Source: Pseudomonadota bacterium (GTDB lineage: Bacteria; Myxococcota_A; Polyangia; Polyangiales; Polyangiaceae). Taken from it: DNA of 49,963 nt. Below the pieces are notes generated by a model, which was given only the letters and a program-made list of their open reading frames with translations, was not told where the DNA came from and did no database searches. Positions within the stretch are counted from its first letter, which is position 1. Each line of letters starts with the position of its first letter. Positions 1 to 7,654 of the stretch are shown here, piece after piece. A program made the translations under genes and the position numbers. The DNA is taken from positions 1 to 49,963 of the forward strand of contig JAEYYX010000098.1 of NCBI GenBank assembly GCA_023428245.1, given 5' to 3'.

Positions 1-1
1 A

Positions 2-1369
2 AGAGAGAGCGCGGGAGGCGCGGCAGCGGGCGCCGGCGGCTCTGCGGGCTCGGGCGGCGGCCAGGCGGCGAGCGGCGGGGCGGACGCGAGGGGGGGACAG
101 ACCAGCTCCGGAGGACAGACGAGCTCAGGAGGGCAGGGGAACGGCTCAGGCGGCGCCGAGACGGGCTCGGGCGGGGCCGGGGGAGGCGCGAGCGGGGGCG
201 CGGGGAGCGGAGGCCAGGGGAGCGGGGGCGGACCGGGCGGGGAGCCGGGGTCTTTGGCGGAGATGTATCCCTGTGATGGGGAGATGAGCGGGTATGATGC
301 GGTTGTTACGGGGGCGGGGAATAGCTGGAGCGTGAGCGGGGGAGGGACGCACGGGAGTTTGCTCGAGGCGATGCGCGCGGCGCTTGGGTCGGGGGGCGCG
401 AGCGCAAACTCAAAGCGCAAGGTTCTCCTCGCGAGCGACGGGACGGTTCCGGCGAATGAGCAGCTTCGCGTGTTCAGCAACACGGTGCTCAACGTCTGTG
501 CGACGATCACTGTCGTCGACCCGACGGGCGGCTCGGATCGGAGTCCGATCTACGCGCGGAGCGCTTCGAATATCGACATTCCTCACCTCACCATCCGCGG
601 CAACGCTCAGTACGGCGCCTTCTTCCGGGAGACGGAGAACGTTCACATTGGCGTCGCGGATATTCGCCTGAGCGGCGGGCTCGGCATTCGCATCGACAAC
701 AATCCGGGCGGAAGCGACTGGGCCAATAGCGCCAGTAACGCCGCGCGGCGCTCGGGTTTCCGGCTCGATGACGTCTACGTCGAGAACGTCTCCCACGGGG
801 TCGAGTTCTACGGCATCAAGGACATCACGATCGGGCGCGTCGTCGCGCGCAGCGCGACCCAGGCAGGGCTCATGCTCAATAACTCCGTGAACGTCGAGGT
901 CGATCTCGTCGACGGCAAAGGCGTCTCACCGAACGCCGGTTACGCGGTCTTCCGCATGGCGAACGATAACGGCAAGGACTGGGACTCGGGGAATCACCCG
1001 ATGAGCATTCACGTCAAGAAGGTCATCGCGCGGGAGTCCGGCGGCCAAAACGGCCAGGGCATCTTCTGTCTCACGGACAGCGGCGGCGTCACCATCGACG
1101 AGGTCGACCTCGAGAACACCGCTTCGAACGCCGTCTGGCTCGAATGGTGTACCAATGTCCGTATCGGAACCTCGAGCACCCAGAGCCGCATCGTCAACTC
1201 CGGGAACTTCATGGTCTCCTACGGAACCGACACGCGCCGCTCGAATCAGCTCGTCTTCGAGAACATCACGCTCACCGGCACGAACATCAACTTCAACCAC
1301 GACTGTCCCCCGAGCATTCAGTGGATCAACGTCACGCGGAACGGCGCGGCGGTCACCCAGTGTCAGTAG
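2..1369 (+). CDS. Secreted Gly/Ser-rich right-handed beta-helix protein (5' end outside window)
   Basis: The reading frame is open from the left edge, so the start codon lies upstream. The first roughly 83 codons before the internal Met at 254 are almost all Gly, Ala, Ser and Gln, with a repeated GGQTSS unit; this looks like a flexible linker behind a signal or lipoprotein peptide that is out of view. The rest (about 370 residues) has regularly spaced short beta-strand rungs such as ENVHIGVADI, KDITIGRVVA, VNVEVDLVDG, GGVTIDEVDL and TNVRIGTSS, typical of right-handed parallel beta-helix (pectate-lyase-like) proteins. Such domains bind or cleave polysaccharides at the cell surface, but I cannot point to catalytic residues, so substrate and activity are unknown. 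The call of a beta-helix is inference from the rung pattern. A start at 254 is less likely because the Gly-rich codons upstream are in frame and uninterrupted. Confidence 0.75.
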   Translation, partial: RESAGGAAAGAGGSAGSGGGQAASGGADARGGQTSSGGQTSSGGQGNGSGGAETGSGGAGGGASGGAGSGGQGSGGGPGGEPGSLAEMYPCDGEMSGYDAVVTGAGNSWSVSGGGTHGSLLEAMRAALGSGGASANSKRKVLLASDGTVPANEQLRVFSNTVLNVCATITVVDPTGGSDRSPIYARSASNIDIPHLTIRGNAQYGAFFRETENVHIGVADIRLSGGLGIRIDNNPGGSDWANSASNAARRSGFRLDDVYVENVSHGVEFYGIKDITIGRVVARSATQAGLMLNNSVNVEVDLVDGKGVSPNAGYAVFRMANDNGKDWDSGNHPMSIHVKKVIARESGGQNGQGIFCLTDSGGVTIDEVDLENTASNAVWLEWCTNVRIGTSSTQSRIVNSGNFMVSYGTDTRRSNQLVFENITLTGTNINFNHDCPPSIQWINVTRNGAAVTQCQ

Positions 1370-1516
1370 CGCCGCGCGACTCCGCTCAGCCGGCCTCACT
1401 GGCGCTCCGCAGCTCCCTCTCCCGCGTGACCGCCCTCAGGTAGCTTGACTCGCCTCACGGTCGCGGCTCGACTCAAAGGCGCCCCCTTCGCGAGTCTTCG
1501 AGAGAGCCCTTCGTCC

Positions 1517-2782
1517 ATGCAGCGGTACACCGTCTTCGACAGCGCGCTCGGCCCGATCGGACTCGTCTGGACCGAACGGGGCGTCGTGAGCCTCCTGCTC
1601 CCCGAGCGCACGCGGAGGGCCACCGAAGCCGAGCTCCGCGCCCGCCATCCCAGCGCCGAGCTCGCCGAACCGTCCGTCCCGATTCGCCGGGCCATCGACA
1701 AGGTCCAGAAGCTCCTTCGCGGCGAGAAGGTTTCGCTCGCCAGCGTCCCCGTCGATCTGAGCGGCGTGAGCGAATTCTATTGCTCCGTCTACGAGCTCGC
1801 GCGCCAGATCCCGCCCGGCGAGACGCGCAGCTACGGCGAGATCGCTCGCGCTCTCGGGAAACTCGGCGCGGCCCGCGCCGTCGGCCAAGCCCTCGGACGA
1901 AACCCCGTCGCGATCATCGTCCCCTGTCACCGCGTCCTCGCGAGCGGCGGCGGCATCGGCGGTTTCTCAGCGCCAGGTGGCACCGCCACGAAGACGCGCT
2001 TGCTCGCCATCGAACAGGGGACAATCGGCGCAACCAGCGCGAAGGCCGCCCCACGAAGCTCAGCCAACCAAGCGAAGCCTGCCCCGGCGAAGGCGGCCGC
2101 AGCGAAGACCTCCCTCTCCAAAGCTCGCGTCGTCCACGAACGGCGCCGCGAAACGACACGCCAGGCCCTCCACGAGGACTTCGACGAGGGCTCTCGTTCC
2201 CTCCACTCCCTCGAGCCGAAGTTTCGCTCGGTCATCGAGCGGGCAGGACCGATGCGCCTCGGGCGTGGGCAGACGGACGTCTTCCTCGCCCTCGCCAAGG
2301 CCATCACTTATCAGCAGCTGAGCGGAAAAGCGGCGGGCAGTATCTGGGCCCGGGTTCTCGAGCTCGACGGAAAGAAGCTGCGTCCGGATTTCGTCGCCGA
2401 AGCTCAGCTCTCGCTCCTTCGGGGGGCAGGGCTCTCGGAGGCCAAAGCTCGCTCGCTCCAAGATCTTGCTCAACGGGTCGTCGCCGGGGAAATCCCCAAG
2501 CGGCGCGCGCTCCTCGGCATGACCGACGAGGAGATCATCGAGCGACTCACGACTGTCCGCGGCGTCGGTCGCTGGACCGTGGAGATGTTTCTTATTTTTG
2601 ATCTCGGACGCCCGGACGTTCTCTCTTCGACCGACTACGGCGTGCGAAAAGGATACAGCTTGATCTTCGGAACTTCAGACCTTCCCACTCCCCGCGAGCT
2701 CGAACGACACGGCGAGCGCTGGGCCCCTTATCGATCGACGGCGACTTGGTACTTCTGGCGTGCTCTCGAGCAGGTCGACTGA
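1517..2782 (+). CDS. Fused O6-alkylguanine-DNA alkyltransferase / AlkA-type 3-methyladenine DNA glycosylase
   Basis: This is a 421-residue protein with two alkylation-repair domains. Residues 1-165 form a methylated-DNA-protein-cysteine methyltransferase: the active-site motif PCHRV places the acceptor Cys at 137, followed by the Gly-rich GGGIGGFSAPGG segment. This domain removes alkyl groups from O6-guanine in a suicide reaction. Residues 166-225 are an Ala/Lys/Ser-rich linker. Residues 226-421 are an AlkA-like HhH-GPD glycosylase, with the helix-hairpin-helix around RGVGRWTVEMF (348-358) and the likely catalytic Asp at 373 in SSTDYGVRKGY; this domain excises N-alkylated purines. I chose ATG 1517 because it begins exactly where transferases of this family begin; an in-frame TTG at 1445 would add 24 unconserved residues. 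There is no Ada-type regulatory domain. The next gene starts 4 bases after the stop. Confidence 0.9.
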   Translation: MQRYTVFDSALGPIGLVWTERGVVSLLLPERTRRATEAELRARHPSAELAEPSVPIRRAIDKVQKLLRGEKVSLASVPVDLSGVSEFYCSVYELARQIPPGETRSYGEIARALGKLGAARAVGQALGRNPVAIIVPCHRVLASGGGIGGFSAPGGTATKTRLLAIEQGTIGATSAKAAPRSSANQAKPAPAKAAAAKTSLSKARVVHERRRETTRQALHEDFDEGSRSLHSLEPKFRSVIERAGPMRLGRGQTDVFLALAKAITYQQLSGKAAGSIWARVLELDGKKLRPDFVAEAQLSLLRGAGLSEAKARSLQDLAQRVVAGEIPKRRALLGMTDEEIIERLTTVRGVGRWTVEMFLIFDLGRPDVLSSTDYGVRKGYSLIFGTSDLPTPRELERHGERWAPYRSTATWYFWRALEQVD

Positions 2783-2786
2783 CCCC

Positions 2787-3467
2787 ATGCCGCGCGTCTC
2801 TTCCTTCTTTCGCCCGGTGCTCAGCGCAGTCCGGGCCAACATCGTCCCCGGCCTCTTTCTCCAGGCTTTCGCTCTCGCGATCGTGCTCGCTTACGAGTTC
2901 AGTGGGAGCGTCCGTGAAGCTCTCGATTTCGTCGGCCGCGTCAAAGTCGAAGGCGGCTTCGTCTACTCGGTCCTCGCGACCTCTTTCTTCGGCGGCCTCG
3001 TCCCTTACGTGGTCCTCACGCTCGCCCGGCGTATTCCCGAGGAGCGTCGGCTCAAGGACTTCGCCTTCTATCTCCTGTTCTGGGGTTATAAGGGCTTCGA
3101 GGTCGATCTCCTTTATCTCTCACAGGCCGAGTGGTTCGGAAATGAGCGCGACTTCATCACGATCCTCTCGAAGACCCTCGTCGACCAGCTCGCTTACGGA
3201 CCGCTCCTCGCCGTCCCGACGCAGACGATCTTCTTCCTCTGGAAGGACTCGGGCTATTCGTTCGCGGGCGTGCGCGCAGCGCTCCGGAAGGAGAGCCTCT
3301 GGGCTCGGCTGATCGTCGTGATGGCCTCGAACTGGTTCGTTTGGATCCCGGCGGTCGCCATCATCTATTCGCTCCCGGTTCCGCTCCAGCTCCCGCTCTC
3401 GAACCTCGTCCTGACCTTCTGGACGCTGATTTTGACCTTCGTGAGTCGAAGCGAGACGGAGAAGTAG
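2787..3467 (+). CDS. Multi-pass membrane protein of unknown function
   Basis: This is a 226-residue protein with at least four hydrophobic spans (about residues 15-37, 55-78, 88-105 and 170-215). The start at ATG 2787 is 4 bases downstream of the DNA-repair fusion stop, so the two are probably co-transcribed. The C-terminal stretch has the pattern NWFVWIPAV, then LPVPLQLPLSN, then FWTLILTF, which resembles the W-P-P-N-W spacing near the C-terminus of the Mpv17/PMP22 membrane family. That resemblance is only by eye. There is no other recognisable motif and no evidence that the protein takes part in DNA repair. It is a real gene judging by length, placement and lack of competing frames. Confidence 0.75.
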   Translation: MPRVSSFFRPVLSAVRANIVPGLFLQAFALAIVLAYEFSGSVREALDFVGRVKVEGGFVYSVLATSFFGGLVPYVVLTLARRIPEERRLKDFAFYLLFWGYKGFEVDLLYLSQAEWFGNERDFITILSKTLVDQLAYGPLLAVPTQTIFFLWKDSGYSFAGVRAALRKESLWARLIVVMASNWFVWIPAVAIIYSLPVPLQLPLSNLVLTFWTLILTFVSRSETEK

Positions 3468-3576
3468 AACCTTCGTGGTCATCCCGCGCCGGGGTACGCA
3501 GTGTTTGCGCAGAATAATGCGCTCGGTTTTCTTGGCTTTCCTTGGTGGGGGGGAGGAGCGGCGTTAGGATTTGCCC

Positions 3577-4041
3577 ATGACGGAGCGGAGGACAGATAAC
3601 GCGGCGACGATTGTCGCGGCTCTCGGCATGAAGGAACACCCGGAGGGCGGGTACTACGTCGAGACCTTTCGTGATGCGCCGGCGAAGGGCCGGGGCCAAT
3701 CGACAGCGATCTATTATCTGCTCGAACACGGCCAGCGCTCTCATTGGCACCGCATCGACGCGGTCGAGGTCTGGCACTACTACCGCGGCGCGCCCCTCGA
3801 GATCTTGGTCTGGACCGAAGGCAGCGAGGTCCGACGCCACATCCTCGGCCCGGATGTCCTCTGCGGTGAGCGGCCCCAGCTCGTGATTCCGCCCCTCGCT
3901 TGGCAAACGGCGCGGCCCGTCGAGACCCCCGGATGTGAGAACTTCTCGCTCGTCGGCTGCACAGTCGCACCCGCCTTCGAGTTCTCGGGGTTCGAGCTCG
4001 CGCCCCCGGATTTCGCTCCGGAAGCGGGAACCCTCGACTGA
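3577..4041 (+). CDS. Cupin_5 (DUF985) family protein
   Basis: This 154-residue protein matches the cupin_5/DUF985 family in length and motifs. It begins with a helix, then the family hallmark HPEGGYYVETFR (about residues 18-29), STAIYYLLE, SHWHRIDAVEVWHYYRG (metal- or ligand-side His residues of a cupin barrel) and PLEILVW. Some family members are sugar epimerase-like, but no enzymatic role is settled for most of them. The start is ATG 3577, preceded by the purine-rich GGGAGGAG about 20 bases upstream; an in-frame TTG 6 bases earlier is possible. The downstream lipoprotein gene starts about 50 bases after the stop, and the shared strand suggests possible readthrough. I am sure of the family and unsure of the function. 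Confidence 0.88.
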   Translation: MTERRTDNAATIVAALGMKEHPEGGYYVETFRDAPAKGRGQSTAIYYLLEHGQRSHWHRIDAVEVWHYYRGAPLEILVWTEGSEVRRHILGPDVLCGERPQLVIPPLAWQTARPVETPGCENFSLVGCTVAPAFEFSGFELAPPDFAPEAGTLD

Positions 4042-4093
4042 GAAGGAAAAAATCCAGCAGACGCGGCGGGCAGCTCTCATGCTACGAGGCCTC

Positions 4094-5536
4094 ATGGCGC
4101 TGCGCTGGAACGTGATCGTTGCCCCGCTTTTCGCAGTGGCCTGTGGCGCGCGCTCTGGTTTGCTTCTCGAGGATGCGCCGGTCATAGCTGACGGTTCAGG
4201 CGGATCGAGCTCGGGACGATCAGAAGGCGAGCCAGGCAGCGGAGACGGGCCCGGCGCGGGCGGAGGCGGCGCGCCAGGCAGCGGTGGAGGACCGGGAGTT
4301 CCGCTGGGCTCTGGCGGAGAGCCCGGCTTCTGGGAGGAAGAACCGCTCGGGATCGAGGGCGCGTATCCCGCGCGGGCCTCTTCTCCTGACATCGCGCTCG
4401 CGATGGCTCCGGCCACCCAGAGCGCGGTCTTCTTTTTCGCGACCCGAGAGGGTTCCGTCGGTCAAGCTCGTTGGTTCGGGGACGAATGGGAGCCGGGCGC
4501 GGACGGAACGGAGAGAGGCGTTCAAAGCGTGCGCCGCGCGTGGATTGCCGACGATGGGCTCAGGTCATGGGTCAGCTATGCGCCGGCAGAAGGAAGCCCC
4601 TCGTATCCGCTCAGCTCGGAGGTCTTCTCGGGAGGGCTTCCTCTGGGCTCTTCGACCTCCTTCCAGGAGTTCCAGCTGCCTCGCGGCCTCGGAAACTTCG
4701 ACGCTCCAACTGTGGATATCGCCGTCAGTCGCTCCGGAGACACGGTAGTCGCGTTTCTCGGCCATGGCCGAAAACATTATGTCTTCGAGAGCCGCAGCTT
4801 AGGCGGAGTCGTGGCTGGTTTTCTCCCGCCCCTTGCTGCTGGAAAGTCCAAAGCCGGCGCGCTGATTGGCTTTCCGAGCGGGATCTACTGGGAGGAGGCG
4901 CGCTCGATCGACCTCATGTCTCCCTCCTTCTCTGGCTTCATCGACGAGGCTTCCGATGGCTGGTTCGGGGATAATCCTATGGTTCCCTTCGGCCTCGTCT
5001 ATACGAAGGAGGACGTCGCCTGGGGCGCATGGAGAATCGCTCCTTCCTTTAACCAAAGCGTGAGCATCATCAGAGTCGCTCGACTCGAATCCGACAAGGC
5101 TCCTCGGTTCTTCGAGCTCGCCACAGCTTCCTCCGAGTTCGCCGAGGGAGGAGGGTTAGCCGTCGACCAGAGCGGCAGGCTTCCCCTTGTGCTTTGGGCC
5201 GAGCGCTTCCCTTCGAAGACTGAAGTCCACATCGCAATGTTAGAGAACGGCCTCCTCTCCGAGAAAGCTGTTCACGGGCTCGAGACGGACGCTCCCTGCC
5301 GCGTGAGCACTCCCGCGCTCGCCGAAAGCTTCGAGCGTCTCATCGCCTCCGCTCACTGCTCGGACGGCAGCGCGTACCTGTTTGGTGTGAACTGGGCTTG
5401 GAGGCTTCCAGACAGGGTCGCCGGCCTTCCCGCCATCGCTCTCAACGAAAACGGCTCCCTCGGATTCGCCGTTTGGACAGAAGACGCTGGACAGGCAGGG
5501 GAGTATCGCATTCGGATGCGAACGCTCACATGGTGA
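4094..5536 (+). CDS. Lipoprotein of unknown function, copy 1 of a tandem paralogous family
   Basis: This is a 480-residue predicted lipoprotein. The N-terminus MALRWNVIVAPLFAVACGAR has a signal peptide ending in a lipobox-like AVAC. A Gly/Ser/Pro-rich linker follows (about residues 35-85), then a globular region of about 390 residues rich in beta-strand patterns. It shares motifs along its length with the gene at 5993-7549: the shared N-terminal AVACG.RS.LL.ED, GSVGQARWFG, RSWVSYE/A, the PFGL.Y....AWGAWR block, HCSDG.AYL.G and a C-terminal R.RTLTW/V-type end. No catalytic motif is apparent; a beta-propeller-like surface protein is possible but not shown. ATG 4094 is chosen because CGAGG sits 5 bases upstream and the start aligns with the paralogue; ATG 4079 is an alternative. 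A broken third copy begins 21 bases after the stop. Confidence 0.85.
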   Translation: MALRWNVIVAPLFAVACGARSGLLLEDAPVIADGSGGSSSGRSEGEPGSGDGPGAGGGGAPGSGGGPGVPLGSGGEPGFWEEEPLGIEGAYPARASSPDIALAMAPATQSAVFFFATREGSVGQARWFGDEWEPGADGTERGVQSVRRAWIADDGLRSWVSYAPAEGSPSYPLSSEVFSGGLPLGSSTSFQEFQLPRGLGNFDAPTVDIAVSRSGDTVVAFLGHGRKHYVFESRSLGGVVAGFLPPLAAGKSKAGALIGFPSGIYWEEARSIDLMSPSFSGFIDEASDGWFGDNPMVPFGLVYTKEDVAWGAWRIAPSFNQSVSIIRVARLESDKAPRFFELATASSEFAEGGGLAVDQSGRLPLVLWAERFPSKTEVHIAMLENGLLSEKAVHGLETDAPCRVSTPALAESFERLIASAHCSDGSAYLFGVNWAWRLPDRVAGLPAIALNENGSLGFAVWTEDAGQAGEYRIRMRTLTW

Positions 5537-5557
5537 GTTTTGCTCCGCTCCTCCATT

Positions 5558-5889
5558 CCCCTCGGCCTCGCCTATACGAAAAGCGACGTCGCCTGGGGCG
5601 CGTGGAGGGTCGTTGATGCTGCGGGTGAAGCCGACCCGTACATTCGGGCCGGAGAGCTCTCACCCGACGACGACCACCAGCTCTGGGATTTGTCCGTCGT
5701 ATCATGTGTTCGCAACCGACTCCGCCTGCCGCGCAAGTGCGCCTTTGCTTTCCGCAGACGGTTCGAAGCTCGTCGCATCAGCCTATTGCGCAGACGGCAA
5801 GGCCTATCTCTTCGGCGTCCTTTGCTGCCTGGACCGAAAGCGACGGTGTCACGGGACGTCATCGCATTCGGATCCGAAATATCACCTGC
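5558..5889 (+). pseudogene. Decayed C-terminal fragment of a third lipoprotein paralogue
   Basis: Between the two intact paralogues, three short stretches in three reading frames still read as family sequence. In the frame from 5558, PLGLAYTKSDVAWGAWRVV matches the PFGL.Y....AWGAWR block. In the frame from about 5712 to 5828, ATDSACRASAPLLSADG and ASAYCADGKAYLFGV match the CRVS.P and HCSDG.AYL blocks. In the frame from about 5821 to 5889, FAAWTESDGVTGRHRIRIRN matches the final FAVWTE...YRIRMRTLTW block. Segments that join these blocks in the intact copies (about 55 and about 22 residues) are missing, and no N-terminal half is present. This is best read as a partial duplicate that has suffered deletions and frameshifts. 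Short open frames here should not be annotated as genes. Confidence 0.85.
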
Positions 5890-5992
5890 CTTCGGGCATC
5901 ATGCGCACGCGGTAAACTCTCTGCCTGAAGTGGCTGTGAGCCGCTCGTGAGTTCCGCGGGACGGCGGGCCCCTCTCGTGGTACGAAGCGAGC

Positions 5993-7549
5993 ATGGTGCT
6001 CAGGTGGAGGGGAGTCGCGGTTTCGCTCTTGGCGGTCGCTTGTGGGTCGCGCTCGAGCTTGCTTGTCGAGGACTCTCTGGCCACCTCTGACGGGGCAACA
6101 GGCTCGGGCGCATCGAATCCCGGGCGAGCCGGAGGTGGAGCGGCGGGAAGCGGAGCGGCGCCCAGCGTAGGCGCTGCGCCCGGAAGCGGGGCGGTCGGCA
6201 ACGCTGGCGGAAGCGGGGCGGTCGGCAACGCCGGCGGAAGCGGAGCGGTCGGCAACGCCGGCGGAAGCGGGGCGGTCGGCAACGCCGGCGGAAGCGGAGC
6301 GGTCGGCAACGCTGGCGGAAGCGTCGATTTCGACGACTACGAACCCACCATCGCGGGCGGAATTTATCCCGGGAAGGTCGGCGCGCCTGAACTCGCGCTG
6401 GCCATGGCCCCGAGCGGCGAAGCCGCCGTTCTCTTCTTTCGGACCAAAAATGGCTCTGTCGGCCAGGCCCGTTGGTTCGGGGTCGACTGGGAGGCGGGCC
6501 TCCCCGGCACCGACCCGAGCGTCGCAAGAGTCGCGGGCGCCTGGATCTCCGAGGACGGCTATCGTTCGTGGGTCAGTTATGAGTCCACTCAAGGAAGCTC
6601 GCCTTACCCGCTGGGCTCGGAGATCTTCTCCGGGGGAATTCCCTTCGGCGTCACCACGTCAGTGGACGAATTCCAGCTTCCCTACGAACAGAGAAGCTTC
6701 GCGACGCCGCCTGTCGAGATCGTCATCGGTCGCACCGGAGCCGCGGTCGCGGCCTTCCTCGAGGCGAACCGTTTCCAGTACCTGACCAAGGACGATAGCG
6801 CTCTCGGAGACGACACCTCCTTCGTCTTCCCCCATACCCTCGCCGCCGGACTCGACTCCTCAGGCGCACTGATCTCGCTGCACGACAGGGTCGTCTGGGA
6901 TGATGCACGCTGGACCGGCTCCAGCCTCCTGCTCACCACCGTTCCAGTCGACGGCACCGATCTGAGCGGGCTCCCTCTCTATACCTTCGTCCCCTTCGGG
7001 CTCGCCTACGCAGGCGATGACAGCGCCTGGGGCGCATGGCGAGTCGTCCCACCCATCGAAACGTCCTCGGCGGCCCTCATTCGATTCGGACTCCTCAGGC
7101 CGGGCGGTGACCACCTGACCTGGGAGCTCCCCACGATCCCCTCCCCGCGCTTCCTCAGCGGGGGAGGCCTCACTGTGAGCCGGGACGGACAGGTCGCAGC
7201 GCTGACCTGGGGTTACCGCTTTTTCGCGGAGGAGTCACAGGTTCGCCTCGCTTGGATCAAGAATGGGCGCGTGAACGACGGGGTCACCTACACGCTCGAG
7301 ACGCGCTCCCTCTGCCGCGTGAGCGCACCCGCCGTTTCAGCAAGCGGCCACCGCGTAATCGCCACCGCTCACTGCTCAGACGGCGGCGCCTATCTCGTCG
7401 GTACGAGCTGGCTGGTCAAACTCACGGAGTCCGCTCTCGATCTCCCCGTCTTTGCCCTCAGCGATCCCGGAGATATTGGGCTCGTCGCCTGGACCGAGTG
7501 GCAGCCATGGGACGTCGGTCACGTCGAGACGCGCACGCTCGTTTGGTGA
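5993..7549 (+). CDS. Lipoprotein of unknown function, copy 2 of a tandem paralogous family
   Basis: This is a 518-residue predicted lipoprotein paralogous to the product of 4094-5536. MVLRWRGVAVSLLAVACGSR is a signal peptide ending in AVAC, and the motif AVACG.RS.LL.ED is shared with copy 1. Residues about 38-112 form a low-complexity linker that includes five exact or near-exact copies of the nonapeptide GSGAVGNAG. The globular part starts near residue 115 and carries the family blocks GSVGQARWFG, RSWVSYES, PFGLAYAGDDSAWGAWRVV, AHCSDGGAYLVG and a C-terminal ETRTLVW. Function is unknown; the linker suggests the folded domain is held away from a membrane. The next gene is convergent, 105 bases away. 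Confidence 0.87.
   Translation: MVLRWRGVAVSLLAVACGSRSSLLVEDSLATSDGATGSGASNPGRAGGGAAGSGAAPSVGAAPGSGAVGNAGGSGAVGNAGGSGAVGNAGGSGAVGNAGGSGAVGNAGGSVDFDDYEPTIAGGIYPGKVGAPELALAMAPSGEAAVLFFRTKNGSVGQARWFGVDWEAGLPGTDPSVARVAGAWISEDGYRSWVSYESTQGSSPYPLGSEIFSGGIPFGVTTSVDEFQLPYEQRSFATPPVEIVIGRTGAAVAAFLEANRFQYLTKDDSALGDDTSFVFPHTLAAGLDSSGALISLHDRVVWDDARWTGSSLLLTTVPVDGTDLSGLPLYTFVPFGLAYAGDDSAWGAWRVVPPIETSSAALIRFGLLRPGGDHLTWELPTIPSPRFLSGGGLTVSRDGQVAALTWGYRFFAEESQVRLAWIKNGRVNDGVTYTLETRSLCRVSAPAVSASGHRVIATAHCSDGGAYLVGTSWLVKLTESALDLPVFALSDPGDIGLVAWTEWQPWDVGHVETRTLVW
6182..6316 (+). repeat. Five tandem 27-bp repeats coding GSGAVGNAG
   Basis: Five consecutive 27-bp units begin GGAAGCGG and end with the codons for Asn-Ala-Gly, starting at 6182, 6209, 6236, 6263 and 6290. 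Differences are confined to a few silent positions (GGG/GGA, GCT/GCC). Because the unit is a multiple of three, gain or loss of units would change linker length without breaking the frame. Copy 1 of the family (4094-5536) has a Gly-rich linker in the same place but without this repeat. Confidence 0.95.
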
Positions 7550-7654
7550 GCCAAACCGGTGCGGATCCGCGACAAGCCAAGCTGGAAGCCGACGCGCGGC
7601 GAGCCAACTCCGAAGTCGCAGCGCTCTCCCGCGGTCACCTGTGGGCTCTTTCGT

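Noticed and set aside
1445..1516. Upstream TTG start for the alkyltransferase/glycosylase fusion
   Set aside because: It adds 24 residues with no family similarity; the ATG at 1517 is the usual start position of the transferase domain.
5540..5950. Open frames between the two lipoprotein paralogues as independent genes
   Set aside because: Each matches the paralogues only over a short stretch in a different frame, so they are remnants of one broken copy.
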